This document shows, piece by piece, positions 50,701 to 59,090 of a stretch of DNA of 59,126 nt. The notes beneath the pieces were generated by a model. It searched no databases, had not been told where the DNA came from, and saw only the letters and a program-made list of their open reading frames with translations. A program made the translations under genes and the position numbers. Location: assembly GCA_014805025.1 (NCBI GenBank), contig JAAUYR010000064.1, forward strand, positions 1 through 59,126, written 5' to 3'. Position 1 is the stretch's first letter; every line of letters begins with the position of its first letter. The stretch comes from Clostridia bacterium (GTDB lineage: Bacteria > Bacillota > Clostridia > Christensenellales > Borkfalkiaceae).

Positions 50701-50761
50701 TATAGACGAAATCGGTTATTCCGAAACAATAACCTGCCCTGCGGCAGAAAACGCTGATTAA
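47714..50761 (+). CDS. Large surface lipoprotein of unknown function
   Basis: A 1015-residue lipoprotein with lipobox LAAC ending at C28. Residues about 38-118 look like a fibronectin type III-like domain (PVNVTVTGDTLSWDAVKDASAGYTVKIN). About 120-310 are helical with repeated alanine/threonine-rich units (AISAAKTKYAALTDGAKEF, SFAGVKTALDKATAYYATL). The remaining 700 residues are beta-rich and rich in Tyr/Trp/Asp, as in carbohydrate-binding surface proteins, but I recognise no family and no catalytic motif. Given its place between GH1 and GH81, it is likely a cell-surface glucan-binding protein. A GAAA-loop hairpin follows the stop. Confidence 0.75.
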   Translation: MKTIKNRFILLVTAVVLALGLCLGLAACGGEKDLSAPVNVTVTGDTLSWDAVKDASAGYTVKINSDETTTVSETSLDLTTVKTKLVTGNNTLAVKANATEKKGESAYSEEVTYVYVVSAEEEATEFKASVNAIGTVTLGSESAISAAKTKYAALTDGAKEFEGVSDAIATLKTKDGEYFALLVNAAGTLTSTIEQSSFAGVKTALDKATAYYATLIDQSAASEAKTALDAKQTAYDTVTGAIKADVDAFAETFDALLEKQYDGNDNKPTLADYKALEAKEEAVEELGVYAKSYWDETYSAKSTAAAAKKAEILSIAISIEDKVEVLYDGNSTASVSVLYRGVNILGKAVTGGSAPALTVTIDDGTNGGVDTSAAAFTGNNGEYYYTVNFIPKSGDDLTTAGYALKVTYTIGEGQPKTVTYKAFNDDIYFSNDTHEAIEGNEIVIYGAVGANTYLDIYETKYIDRGESIPTIKGSPLIKGISVKEITGEPVSARISLAKFRKYLAINYPEFKGISYEVRFVVYNFADDGEITMSNIKSALVSLDTPTLYFTDDDTRLDIFNIPGGNAFTWNLGSDSAIDYAYEIVNNATLWDEAYINVYDVADKDAQTYDFMKAEPFATFTFPKFKGPVYWNEINAKINEKWENLPRAKRKTKYTFVFAMQVKPNDTAKAQDYTDSKLNYAIKDGGERQTKDYDMTKTITNSIIDNGIWGGKPYYFSLVKVPTDAGWNTWYEQFNDSIDDFAITAANAADYFDVLIQAYSGEEPQMQFQVRAPLEHKGYSYTTFIHLWLRDYFLKDGKDNTTVDFTIYLSIVLKDKVDGKANPLATYFKASDTLMAAGDAQGQINCREYTFLESNLKSIGNQLGFNTDGTVFTILEENQPGVDKTHPGDRGSIFDEMYGVKHIELVFNVGGTDYTAYFLKGELYEYNEANHLTDYRLTLYSDLEKSKDGHSCERVANGWMNVSDFITWVKATYGIDLPDKLAGVTFKTKIVHDGSYFIDEIGYSETITCPAAENAD

Positions 50762-50777
50762 TTAACAATAAACCTAT

Positions 50778-50811
50778 GAAATTTTCCGAACGGAAACGTT
50801 CGGAAAATTTC
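50778..50811 (+). promoter_or_regulatory. Intercistronic hairpin with a GAAA tetraloop
   Basis: A perfect 15-bp stem (50778-50792 with 50797-50811) closed by a GAAA loop, in the 67-bp gap between the large lipoprotein and the GH81 gene. No T run follows, so it may protect an mRNA end or set expression differences within the operon. Confidence 0.7.
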
Positions 50812-50828
50812 TGACAAACGGACAGCCT

Positions 50829-53800
50829 ATGAACAAAAGGACTAAAATAATACTTATTTCGGTAGCCGCGGTCGTAGCGGCCGCGGCTATCGTAATAGCT
50901 TGCGTACTATTAATAAAGCCGAAAGCTCCGCCTGCTCCGCCGCCCCTTAAAGTAACCATTTCCGGCGCGGACGATACGGATATTTTGCAGGGCAGATTTT
51001 TCGACTGTTATTCCGGCGTTAAGGCTGTATCCGGAGACGGAACGGACTTATCCGCGCGGTTGAACGTTACCGGCACGGTCAACACCGCAAAGGTAGGGGA
51101 ATACACGCTTACTTATTCCGTTGCCGACGACTACGGCAACTCAGCCGAAGTGCTAAGGACGGTTACCGTCAAGGCAAACCCGGCTATCGGCAAGGAAAAG
51201 CCCGTACCCGTTTACACTGTTGCAAGCGGTTCGGACTACAATATCGCAAAGGGCTGCGACGCTTCGGCAAAAGCAACCTCAAACGGCAGCGCCTCGCTGG
51301 CTTTCGACGGCGACTTATCAACGCGCTGGGAAAGCGAATGGGTGGACGACGCATCTCTTACGGTAAACTTAGGCGCTCCGCTTAAAATCAACTCTGTCAA
51401 CATTTACTGGGAAGCGGCGTATGCTGCAAGCTTTACTCTGCTTGTATCTAACGACGGCATTACCTGGACGGAAATAGAGTCTGTTAAAGACCAAAACCTT
51501 CCGACCGCGCCGCGTTTAAACAGCTTCGTGTTCGAGGACGTAACGGCACAGCTTGTACGCGTTCAGGGCGAAAAGCGAGGCTCGGTTTTCGGATATTCCA
51601 TTTACGAGCTCGAAGTTTTAGGGCCTACGGGCACGGTAATTCCCAAAGAGGAATACCCCGACTTATACGACGCTCAAAAGGAAAGCTCGCCCGACTGGGC
51701 GCAGGTTACCGAGGAGTGGTTGGAGTTCGACTTGGGCAGCGAAAAGCAAGTAAACAGACTGCGCATTGCCTTTTTGGATAACTTAACCCCTGCCTCGTAC
51801 AAGGTTCTGTACGCAGGCGCGGACAAAAATTACACCGAACTCAAAACTTATAACCTGCCTTACAGCGCGGACACGTTCAGGTTCAACAACGAGGCAGACG
51901 TAACATTAAACGCGCGGTACTTTAAAATAGAGCTTTATGCGCGCAGGTTTACCGCTGCATCGTACCGCATAACCGAGGTTAGCTTTGTGTTCTTTGAAGC
52001 CGGCGCCGGCGAAAACGGCACTGACAGGCAAACAAAGTGGACGGCAAGCGTTGCCGCCTCATCCGAAAAAGCCGAGCACGGCACTTCTCTTGCGGTGGAC
52101 GGGGACGACGAAACCTATTGGGAAAACAACAATAACAACGGCTACCAGACGGTAGATTTACAAGAAGTCAAGGCCGTGGGCCGCGTTGACCTTTACTGGC
52201 GCGGCGACGACGGCGGCAAGGGCAAGTATTACGATTTGCAGATAAGCACCGACGGGCGCAACTGGACAACGGTATTCCGCCAGACCCACGGCGCGACGCC
52301 CAAGCAGAGCGTATTCGTGTACGAGGACGCAAGGTATATCCGCGTAATCGACTATCAAAGCCCTGATACTTACCGCTATATGTTGGAGGGTATAGTAGTA
52401 CATTCTCAGTACCCCGAAAGTAGCGGCGAGGGCAAAGTAAACTATAACGTATCGCTCGGCTTCCCCGAGTACAGCGTTATAACAAACGGAAACGGCACTT
52501 ATATTACGGGAGGAACCGACTTCCCCTCGTCAAGACTTATAGCGTATCTCGACGAATCTTTACGCGGCAAGCCCGTACCCAGCAACGACTGGTGGCAGGG
52601 ACTGCTCATTGCCGACAAGGGTTACAATATGTATATGAACCCTTTGACGGCGACCTTTAAAACCGACGGGCTTTGGCTTACCAACCCGGGCGAGGGGTAC
52701 TTCGACGGATTCGTGCCGGGCAACGGCTCGCAGACGGTAGACGTTGACGCGCACGATTTGGCTATCGGATATGCCGGAATGAGCAAGGACGCGGAAGTCC
52801 GCGTGACGGGTTACTCCGATTACGGCGTAAGCGCGGTAATGACGGACGATACCGAGGTCGATAAACTTACGGTATTCCTTTCGGAGGGCACGCTTTACGC
52901 ATACTGCCTGTTCGCCGAGCCTGAAAAGGCAATGCTCACCGCTAAGAACTTTTTAGGGTTTTACGATTTATCGGGCAACGCGATATTAAACGAAGTCGGC
53001 TCGGAATACACGGGCGACGGAATTGTCGTTAAAGTGCTTACGCACAGCAGCTACGAGAACGGCGTGCGCAAGTACCGCAAGGACGGCAAAGAGTACGAAA
53101 ACGCGCCCTTATACGAAGAGCGTTACTACGTTGTGAACGTGCCCGAAAGCACGAAGTTTGTACGCGGCGAGGCCGATGTTTCGGTTAAGATGACCGAGGG
53201 CAACTATATGTCGGTTGGCGCGGTCGGTCAGAAAAACACCGTTAAGGAAAACCAGACGAGCAACGCGGCTTTCCCCCTGAAAGAGGTTGAGGCGCTGCAC
53301 GAGCACGGCTATGCGTTCGTTATCAGCACGGGCTGCGTTTACAGCTTCGACGGCACTAACAACACGGTTACAACCGAGTTCCGCCTGCGCACTATGCTTA
53401 TGCGCGAGGGGTATTCGGCGGAAGCGTACTCGGCGTATATGCCGCATCAATTAGCAAAATCAGACTATAAAGACGGTTATATTTATAAGAGTATCCGCGG
53501 CGACTGCCGTTCGCATACGGGCAATATGTTCACGACCAAGGATACTTTCTACGGAATTGTTCCCACCTTCTGCGAGCCGACCGACAGCGGTTTCTCCGCG
53601 TTGGTGCTCTACGACCAGCTTTTAATGCTGTACAACAACAACGGCGGCGACAAAGCTCCCGAGGACAGCAATCTTATTTCGGGCGACCCGTACTGGCAGG
53701 GCAAAAACCTGCATCCTATGGCTATGGCGGCGCTTGCCTCCGACCAGATAGGCGCAACCGATTTAAGGGATAAATTCCTTGATAAAATCGAATACATTTT

Positions 53801-56285
53801 AACTGACTGGTTCACTTACGACCCCGTTAAGGATAAATCAACGGGCGCGTACTTCTACTACGACGGCGAGTGGGGCACGCTGTACTACAAAAACAGCGAG
53901 TTCGGCGCGGGCGTAAACCTTGCAGACCATTACTTCACTTACGGCTATTATACTCTGGCTGCCGGCGTGCTCAGCTCGTACCGCCCCGAGTTCGCCGAAG
54001 AGTGGGGGGACATGATAGAGCTTCTCATAAGGGACTATATGAACCCTTCGAGGGAAGACGAGCTGTTCCCGTATATGCGCAACTACGACCCGTTTGCAGG
54101 TCACGGCTGGGCAGGCGGTTACGCCGATAACAACGGCGGCAACAACCAGGAATCCGCAGGCGAGGCGTTGAACAGCTGGGTCGGCGCGTATCTGTACGCA
54201 ACGGCAACGGGCAACGAAACGGTGCGTCAGGCCGCGATTTACGGCTACACCACCGAGCTTGCCGCAATCAAACATTACTGGTTCAATTATTACAACGACT
54301 TCCCCGAAAGTTATCAGTACGGAGTTGCCGGCCAGGTTTACGGCGGAAGCAACTTCTACGGCACGTTCTTCAACGGTCAGCCGCTGTATATGTACGGCAT
54401 ACACCTTATCCCCGGCGAAGAGTATTTAACGAGTTACGCGTTAAACGCCGCCGAGCGCGAAATGCTCGAAGGTTTAATCGACAACATGCGCGAGGAGCAG
54501 GGCTACTGGGACGTTGACGACCCCAAGGATAACGAAATCAGCGCGTGGCAGCACATATTTATCCCTATCGTAGCAATTTACGATGCGGACGAGGCTATCG
54601 AGTGGTACAACGAAGTCCTTAAACAGCAGGGCAACGTCGGCAACACTTCCGAGCAGTTCAACGTTTACTGGCTTATCCACGGCATGAAAACCATGGGCGT
54701 GCGCACCACCGATATCTGGGCGGAGAACGGCGCAACCGCAACCGTGTACGAAAAGAACGGCAATTATAAGGCGCTGTGCTGGAATGCTACGGGCAAAGAA
54801 CAGAAATTCGTGTTCAGGAACAAGGACGGAATTACGGGCTATGCGATAGTTCCGGCAGGCGGACTCGTTTCCTGCGACCCGACCAAAGAGACGACGAGCT
54901 TCGAAAAATACGAGGACGTAAACGAATTCGCATACAAGGGCGACGGAAATTATCTGTTATCCTTCGGCAGCGAGCAGAACTATTACAATATTAAAATTAC
55001 CTCTAACGGCAACGCAAAGCTTTATATCGACGGCGAGGAAATTGCGCTTACGCCCAACGGCGGCGTATTTGCCAGCGGCCCCGTATCGCTTGCATTCAAG
55101 CACGTTGTAACAATTTCGGGCGGCAGCTCGGTAGAGTTTGAAAAGCTCACGCTCAATAAATCCAACGTTCCGGCGCTCAATATTACGGCATCCTCAGAAA
55201 AAGATGCTGCGGCAAACGCGTTTGACGGAGATTTGGAAACGCGCTGGGAATCCGAGCACGGCAACGATAACGAGTGGCTGCAAATAGAGCTTTCCGAGGC
55301 TATCGCAATTTACCAGATTAAAATTCACTGGGAGGCGGCTTCGGCAAAGGAATATAAAGTGTTGTTCTCGCTTGACGGCAACACCTGGAAGGAAGTATTC
55401 AGCGGCGGCTTCTCCGGCACGAAAAGAACGGACGTCATAAATCCTACGGAAACGCGGGCAAAATACATCCGTATTCAGGGCGTTTCGCGAATTTCCGATT
55501 TCGGTTATTCCATTTACGATATCGAGCTGTACAACTTCGACGGACCGATTGTTTACGAAGACGTTGCAAACTTCGATTTTACAAAGCCTTCGGTTGCGAC
55601 GAATGCTCAGGTTACTAACGGTTACGTGGCTCTGTCGGCAAACGGCAGCGTAACGTACCGCGTAGACTTCGGCGAATCGGGCTTCTACAACCTGCAAATT
55701 ACCGGCAACGGTGCAAACGTTACGGCAACTTGCGGCGGCGTGGAAATACCTCTTGAAAAAACGGGCGACGGTTGGGCAAGTATGCCTTTCAGCGCGTCGG
55801 GCAAGCAGGCGGTAATAATAAGCGGCAGCAACGTTACCTTAACGGGCGTCAGGTTGGAAAAACGGAACCTGAACTTATTGCAGGTCGGCAAGACGGCGAC
55901 GGCTTCCTCACAGGAAAACAACACCACGGCCGCGCAATACGCAGTGGACGGGAATAAGGGCACGCGTTGGGGCTCGGCGCTCGACGGGGACAACGCCGGC
56001 AGCGACGACGAATGGCTGCAAATAGAACTTGCTCAGCTTTCTACGATTTATCAGATGAAGATTTATTGGCAGGATGCTTCGGCAAGGGAATACAAAGTGC
56101 TGTTCTCGACGGACGGAGCGGACTGGACGGAAGTTTATTACGGCAGTTCATCGCAAAACGGCGCAAGGACGGATATTATAAATCCTACTCAAACGCAGGC
56201 AAAGTATATCCGCATAGAAGGTATTTCAAGAATGACGCCTTACGGCTATTCTATATTCGAAGTAGAGCTATATAATTTCAATTAA
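50829..56285 (+). CDS. Multidomain GH81 endo-beta-1,3-glucanase with five discoidin-like modules
   Basis: An 1818-residue exported enzyme. A transmembrane/signal-anchor (about 7-31) is followed by a proline linker, an Ig-like domain (about 42-116), three F5/8 type C (CBM32-like) modules (about 137-270, 277-395, 400-535), a GH81 catalytic region (about 540-1350), a small beta-sandwich, a fourth F5/8C (about 1447-1572), another beta-sandwich and a fifth F5/8C (about 1680-1817). GH81 marks are SNDWWQGLL near residue 578 and DPFAGHGWAGG followed by NNQESAGEALNSW, with acidic residues D1087, E1108 and E1112. GH81 enzymes cut beta-1,3-glucan chains. The second and third N-terminal modules are divergent. 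Confidence 0.9.
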   Translation: MNKRTKIILISVAAVVAAAAIVIACVLLIKPKAPPAPPPLKVTISGADDTDILQGRFFDCYSGVKAVSGDGTDLSARLNVTGTVNTAKVGEYTLTYSVADDYGNSAEVLRTVTVKANPAIGKEKPVPVYTVASGSDYNIAKGCDASAKATSNGSASLAFDGDLSTRWESEWVDDASLTVNLGAPLKINSVNIYWEAAYAASFTLLVSNDGITWTEIESVKDQNLPTAPRLNSFVFEDVTAQLVRVQGEKRGSVFGYSIYELEVLGPTGTVIPKEEYPDLYDAQKESSPDWAQVTEEWLEFDLGSEKQVNRLRIAFLDNLTPASYKVLYAGADKNYTELKTYNLPYSADTFRFNNEADVTLNARYFKIELYARRFTAASYRITEVSFVFFEAGAGENGTDRQTKWTASVAASSEKAEHGTSLAVDGDDETYWENNNNNGYQTVDLQEVKAVGRVDLYWRGDDGGKGKYYDLQISTDGRNWTTVFRQTHGATPKQSVFVYEDARYIRVIDYQSPDTYRYMLEGIVVHSQYPESSGEGKVNYNVSLGFPEYSVITNGNGTYITGGTDFPSSRLIAYLDESLRGKPVPSNDWWQGLLIADKGYNMYMNPLTATFKTDGLWLTNPGEGYFDGFVPGNGSQTVDVDAHDLAIGYAGMSKDAEVRVTGYSDYGVSAVMTDDTEVDKLTVFLSEGTLYAYCLFAEPEKAMLTAKNFLGFYDLSGNAILNEVGSEYTGDGIVVKVLTHSSYENGVRKYRKDGKEYENAPLYEERYYVVNVPESTKFVRGEADVSVKMTEGNYMSVGAVGQKNTVKENQTSNAAFPLKEVEALHEHGYAFVISTGCVYSFDGTNNTVTTEFRLRTMLMREGYSAEAYSAYMPHQLAKSDYKDGYIYKSIRGDCRSHTGNMFTTKDTFYGIVPTFCEPTDSGFSALVLYDQLLMLYNNNGGDKAPEDSNLISGDPYWQGKNLHPMAMAALASDQIGATDLRDKFLDKIEYILTDWFTYDPVKDKSTGAYFYYDGEWGTLYYKNSEFGAGVNLADHYFTYGYYTLAAGVLSSYRPEFAEEWGDMIELLIRDYMNPSREDELFPYMRNYDPFAGHGWAGGYADNNGGNNQESAGEALNSWVGAYLYATATGNETVRQAAIYGYTTELAAIKHYWFNYYNDFPESYQYGVAGQVYGGSNFYGTFFNGQPLYMYGIHLIPGEEYLTSYALNAAEREMLEGLIDNMREEQGYWDVDDPKDNEISAWQHIFIPIVAIYDADEAIEWYNEVLKQQGNVGNTSEQFNVYWLIHGMKTMGVRTTDIWAENGATATVYEKNGNYKALCWNATGKEQKFVFRNKDGITGYAIVPAGGLVSCDPTKETTSFEKYEDVNEFAYKGDGNYLLSFGSEQNYYNIKITSNGNAKLYIDGEEIALTPNGGVFASGPVSLAFKHVVTISGGSSVEFEKLTLNKSNVPALNITASSEKDAAANAFDGDLETRWESEHGNDNEWLQIELSEAIAIYQIKIHWEAASAKEYKVLFSLDGNTWKEVFSGGFSGTKRTDVINPTETRAKYIRIQGVSRISDFGYSIYDIELYNFDGPIVYEDVANFDFTKPSVATNAQVTNGYVALSANGSVTYRVDFGESGFYNLQITGNGANVTATCGGVEIPLEKTGDGWASMPFSASGKQAVIISGSNVTLTGVRLEKRNLNLLQVGKTATASSQENNTTAAQYAVDGNKGTRWGSALDGDNAGSDDEWLQIELAQLSTIYQMKIYWQDASAREYKVLFSTDGADWTEVYYGSSSQNGARTDIINPTQTQAKYIRIEGISRMTPYGYSIFEVELYNFN

Positions 56286-56298
56286 GGAGAAAAAAATT

Positions 56299-57753
56299 AT
56301 GGCAGGTTTATCACTTAAACACATTTATAAGGTTTATCCGGGCAGAACGACGGCAAAAAAGCACCCCGTTAAAACTATTATAAACAAAATAAAAAAGAAA
56401 GAGGAGCAGAAGCCTGCCGTTGAAAAACGCTCGGGCAATTTCGTTGCGGTAAAAGATTTCAATATGGAAATCGAGGACGGCGAGTTCATCGTATTCGTAG
56501 GCCCTTCGGGCTGCGGCAAGTCCACTACCATAAGAATGATTGCCGGCCTTGAAGATATTTCCAGCGGTGAGCTTTTAATTGACGGCGTGCTCGTGAACGA
56601 CGTTGCGCCCAAGGACAGGGATATCGCAATGGTGTTCCAGAGCTACGCGCTGTATCCGCATATGACCGCGCAGCAGAATATCGAGTTCGCGTTAAAGCTG
56701 CGCAAGCTTCCCGTCGAAAAGAAGGATAAAGAGGGCAACCCCATCCTCGCTATCGACAAAAAGAAGATTAAGGAATTAAAGGAAAAAATCAAAGCCGTTG
56801 AATACGATTTGGAAGACGCGGAAGACGGCGAGGATGCAGAGTACAAGCAAATTCTCACCGCTCGCAAGGCCGCGCTCGAAAACGATTTGAAGTATTACAG
56901 CGAAACCCCCGTACAGGCGTACTCCTACAAGCATATGAGCAAGGCGGATATCGCCGCAAAAGTACAGTGGGCGGCTAAAATTCTGGGTATCGAGGAGCTG
57001 CTCGATAACAAGCCCGCGGAAATGTCCGGCGGACAGCGCCAGCGTATCGCGCTCGGCCGTGCAATGGTTCGCGGCCCCAAGGTATTCCTTCTGGACGAAC
57101 CGTTATCCAACCTCGACGCAAAGCTCAGGGCAAGCATGCGCCTTGAAATAGTTAAGCTGCACAAAGAGCTTAAAACCACGTTCATTTACGTTACTCACGA
57201 CCAGGTCGAGGCAATGACCATGGGTACGAGAATAGTCGTTATGAAGCTCGGCGTAGTTCAGCAGATTGACACGCCTACAAACCTTTACGACTTCCCCGAT
57301 AACAAGTTCGTTGCAGGCTTTATCGGCACACCGCAGATGAACTTCTTTGACGTAAGCATTAAAAAGTACGGCACAAAGCTTAAAATTACGTTTGCAAACG
57401 GCCAGACCGTCGGCTACGATTTAGCTAAGCTGCGCGGCATTAAGGAAGAGTATCTCGACGGCGAGTCTCACGAGGTAACGCTCGGCGTGCGCGGCGAGCA
57501 CATCAAGGTTGAAAGCACCAAGGTTGCCGGCTGTATCGACTCCACGCTTGTCGTTAAAGAGGTTCTGGGCAACACCACCCAGCTGTTCATTAAGCTTACC
57601 GAGGACGGCCCCGATTACATAATCTGCGTATCCGAGCGTACGGGCTACGAATCCGGCGATAAGATTTACATTACTTTAAAGGAACAGAATATACATTTGT
57701 TTGACAAAGAAACCGAACTGTCTATAATGAATAGGGAGTACGGTAATAACTAA
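56299..57753 (+). CDS. Sugar ABC transporter ATPase (MsmK/UgpC type) with insertions
   Basis: The ATPase that most likely powers the two permeases 15 kb upstream. The 484-residue protein has Walker A GPSGCGKST at 68-76, Q-loop Q114, signature MSGGQ at 242-246, Walker B VFLLDEP at 262-268, and the C-terminal OB-type regulatory domain (about 350-470). Typical MsmK proteins have about 370 residues. The difference is a lysine-rich insert at about 15-48 and a larger charged, coiled-coil-like insert at about 137-215 in the helical subdomain before the signature. It starts 13 bp after GH81 and is part of the operon. Confidence 0.92.
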   Translation: MAGLSLKHIYKVYPGRTTAKKHPVKTIINKIKKKEEQKPAVEKRSGNFVAVKDFNMEIEDGEFIVFVGPSGCGKSTTIRMIAGLEDISSGELLIDGVLVNDVAPKDRDIAMVFQSYALYPHMTAQQNIEFALKLRKLPVEKKDKEGNPILAIDKKKIKELKEKIKAVEYDLEDAEDGEDAEYKQILTARKAALENDLKYYSETPVQAYSYKHMSKADIAAKVQWAAKILGIEELLDNKPAEMSGGQRQRIALGRAMVRGPKVFLLDEPLSNLDAKLRASMRLEIVKLHKELKTTFIYVTHDQVEAMTMGTRIVVMKLGVVQQIDTPTNLYDFPDNKFVAGFIGTPQMNFFDVSIKKYGTKLKITFANGQTVGYDLAKLRGIKEEYLDGESHEVTLGVRGEHIKVESTKVAGCIDSTLVVKEVLGNTTQLFIKLTEDGPDYIICVSERTGYESGDKIYITLKEQNIHLFDKETELSIMNREYGNN

Positions 57754-57763
57754 GGTAAATTAA

Positions 57764-58954
57764 ATGAAGAGTTGGCTTAAATTTTTCGGGTTGAGTTTTT
57801 TCTCCGATAAAATTGCAAAGGAAGCAAGGACGCGCGGCGTATTGAACTGCGTTATCGGCTTTGTATTTGCCCTGCTCTTCATTTTTTGCGGAGTGCTTGC
57901 AGCAAACTGCGCGCCGTTCAATACACATTATAAAAACTCCTCGGCATTCAAAGCTTTGGTTTACGGCGCGACGGAAACCGCGGCATTGACCGTTTCGGAC
58001 GCGCGCGTGTCCGCCGATAAAACGGTAAACACGTACATGGACGAAAGCTACGCCGAAGATTACAACCTCGTTATCGATACTCGCCCGTCAACGGCCTACG
58101 ACGATTTCGAAGCGTACTGCGTTAAAAAGTCGGGCGAGGGCGAAATAACCTATGCGGAATACCTTGCGCTTTCCGAAGAGGACAAGGCTGAATACGATTT
58201 TAAAATCCGCTATACCTTAAACGAGCTTATCTTAACGGACGAGCTTGTCGCGGAATACGAAAGCTTTTTGAGCGGCCGCGAGGAATTTGCCGAGCTTTCT
58301 GCAAGCAAGGGTCAAATGGAAGCGGAGGCCTATAAGTCCGACGTATACGAGTTATACTTAAAGACCTATTATCCGGCGTTTTCCGCATACGAGGGCAAGA
58401 GCGCAATTCCGCTGCTTCGCAGTTATTATTACGTCAACCACCTTACAAAGAGCGACGTTAAGAACGCTTTGTTTATCTTCGACGACGTGCTTTTCGGGTA
58501 TTTCACGACGGACGGCGGAGTTGAGGTATCGTTTTTCGGCTCATACGAAAGCGTGCCGCAGGGCGTATTGACGGCAGAAACCGCCGATAAGTTCATATAC
58601 GAAACTTTTGCGGCCTCGGTATCGGTAAGCGCCAACGTTTACCTAATGACGGTTTTCAGATTTATTCCGTTTATAGCGGCGATACCCGTGCTTTTAGCGC
58701 TTATAGCCAAACTCGCGCTTACGTTTTTAAAGGACGTAAAGTACAAAAAGTACACCGTGTGCCTGAAAATAGAGTTTTCGTACCTTGCAGTAGGCTCGCT
58801 CTTATCCGCGCTGATAACGTTTATATGCGGCTACTTTTTATCGAGCAACCTGTTAAACTCGCTGCCGATAATAATTCTTGCGGCGGTGCTGGCGGTAAGA
58901 ACGGTAGTGTTCCTCATATACGAATATTTAATCATTAAAAAAACCCCCGATTAA
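57764..58954 (+). CDS. Membrane protein with an extracytoplasmic domain, last gene of the operon
   Basis: A 396-residue protein with one transmembrane helix at about 27-48, a soluble, probably extracytoplasmic region of about 230 residues (50-280, rich in Glu, Tyr and Ala) and three or four helices at the end (about 284-310, 338-362, 365-388). The layout resembles DUF1189-type proteins found at the end of maltodextrin operons, but I see no decisive motif. It starts 10 bp after the ATPase gene and is followed by a terminator. Confidence 0.65.
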   Translation: MKSWLKFFGLSFFSDKIAKEARTRGVLNCVIGFVFALLFIFCGVLAANCAPFNTHYKNSSAFKALVYGATETAALTVSDARVSADKTVNTYMDESYAEDYNLVIDTRPSTAYDDFEAYCVKKSGEGEITYAEYLALSEEDKAEYDFKIRYTLNELILTDELVAEYESFLSGREEFAELSASKGQMEAEAYKSDVYELYLKTYYPAFSAYEGKSAIPLLRSYYYVNHLTKSDVKNALFIFDDVLFGYFTTDGGVEVSFFGSYESVPQGVLTAETADKFIYETFAASVSVSANVYLMTVFRFIPFIAAIPVLLALIAKLALTFLKDVKYKKYTVCLKIEFSYLAVGSLLSALITFICGYFLSSNLLNSLPIIILAAVLAVRTVVFLIYEYLIIKKTPD

Positions 58955-58977
58955 CCGTCGGGGGAATTTATTTTTTT
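58944..58977 (+). terminator. Terminator of the glucan utilisation operon
   Basis: A 7-bp GC stem (58944-58950 with 58958-58964) overlapping the last codons of the membrane protein, followed by a T-rich tract. Confidence 0.75.
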
Positions 58978-59008
58978 AAAAAATTTATAAACTTTGGTTA
59001 ATTTTTGG

Positions 59009-59037
59009 TTGACAAAGTGTGAAATGATGCATATAAT
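59009..59037 (+). promoter_or_regulatory. Perfect promoter of the gene at the right edge
   Basis: TTGACA at 59009-59014, a 17-bp spacer and TATAAT at 59032-59037, before a GGAGG ribosome site. Confidence 0.9.
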
Positions 59038-59090
59038 AACCTTGTAAATTTAAGCCGCGGTTAAGTTTTTAGCCGCTTTGGAGGGTTTAA

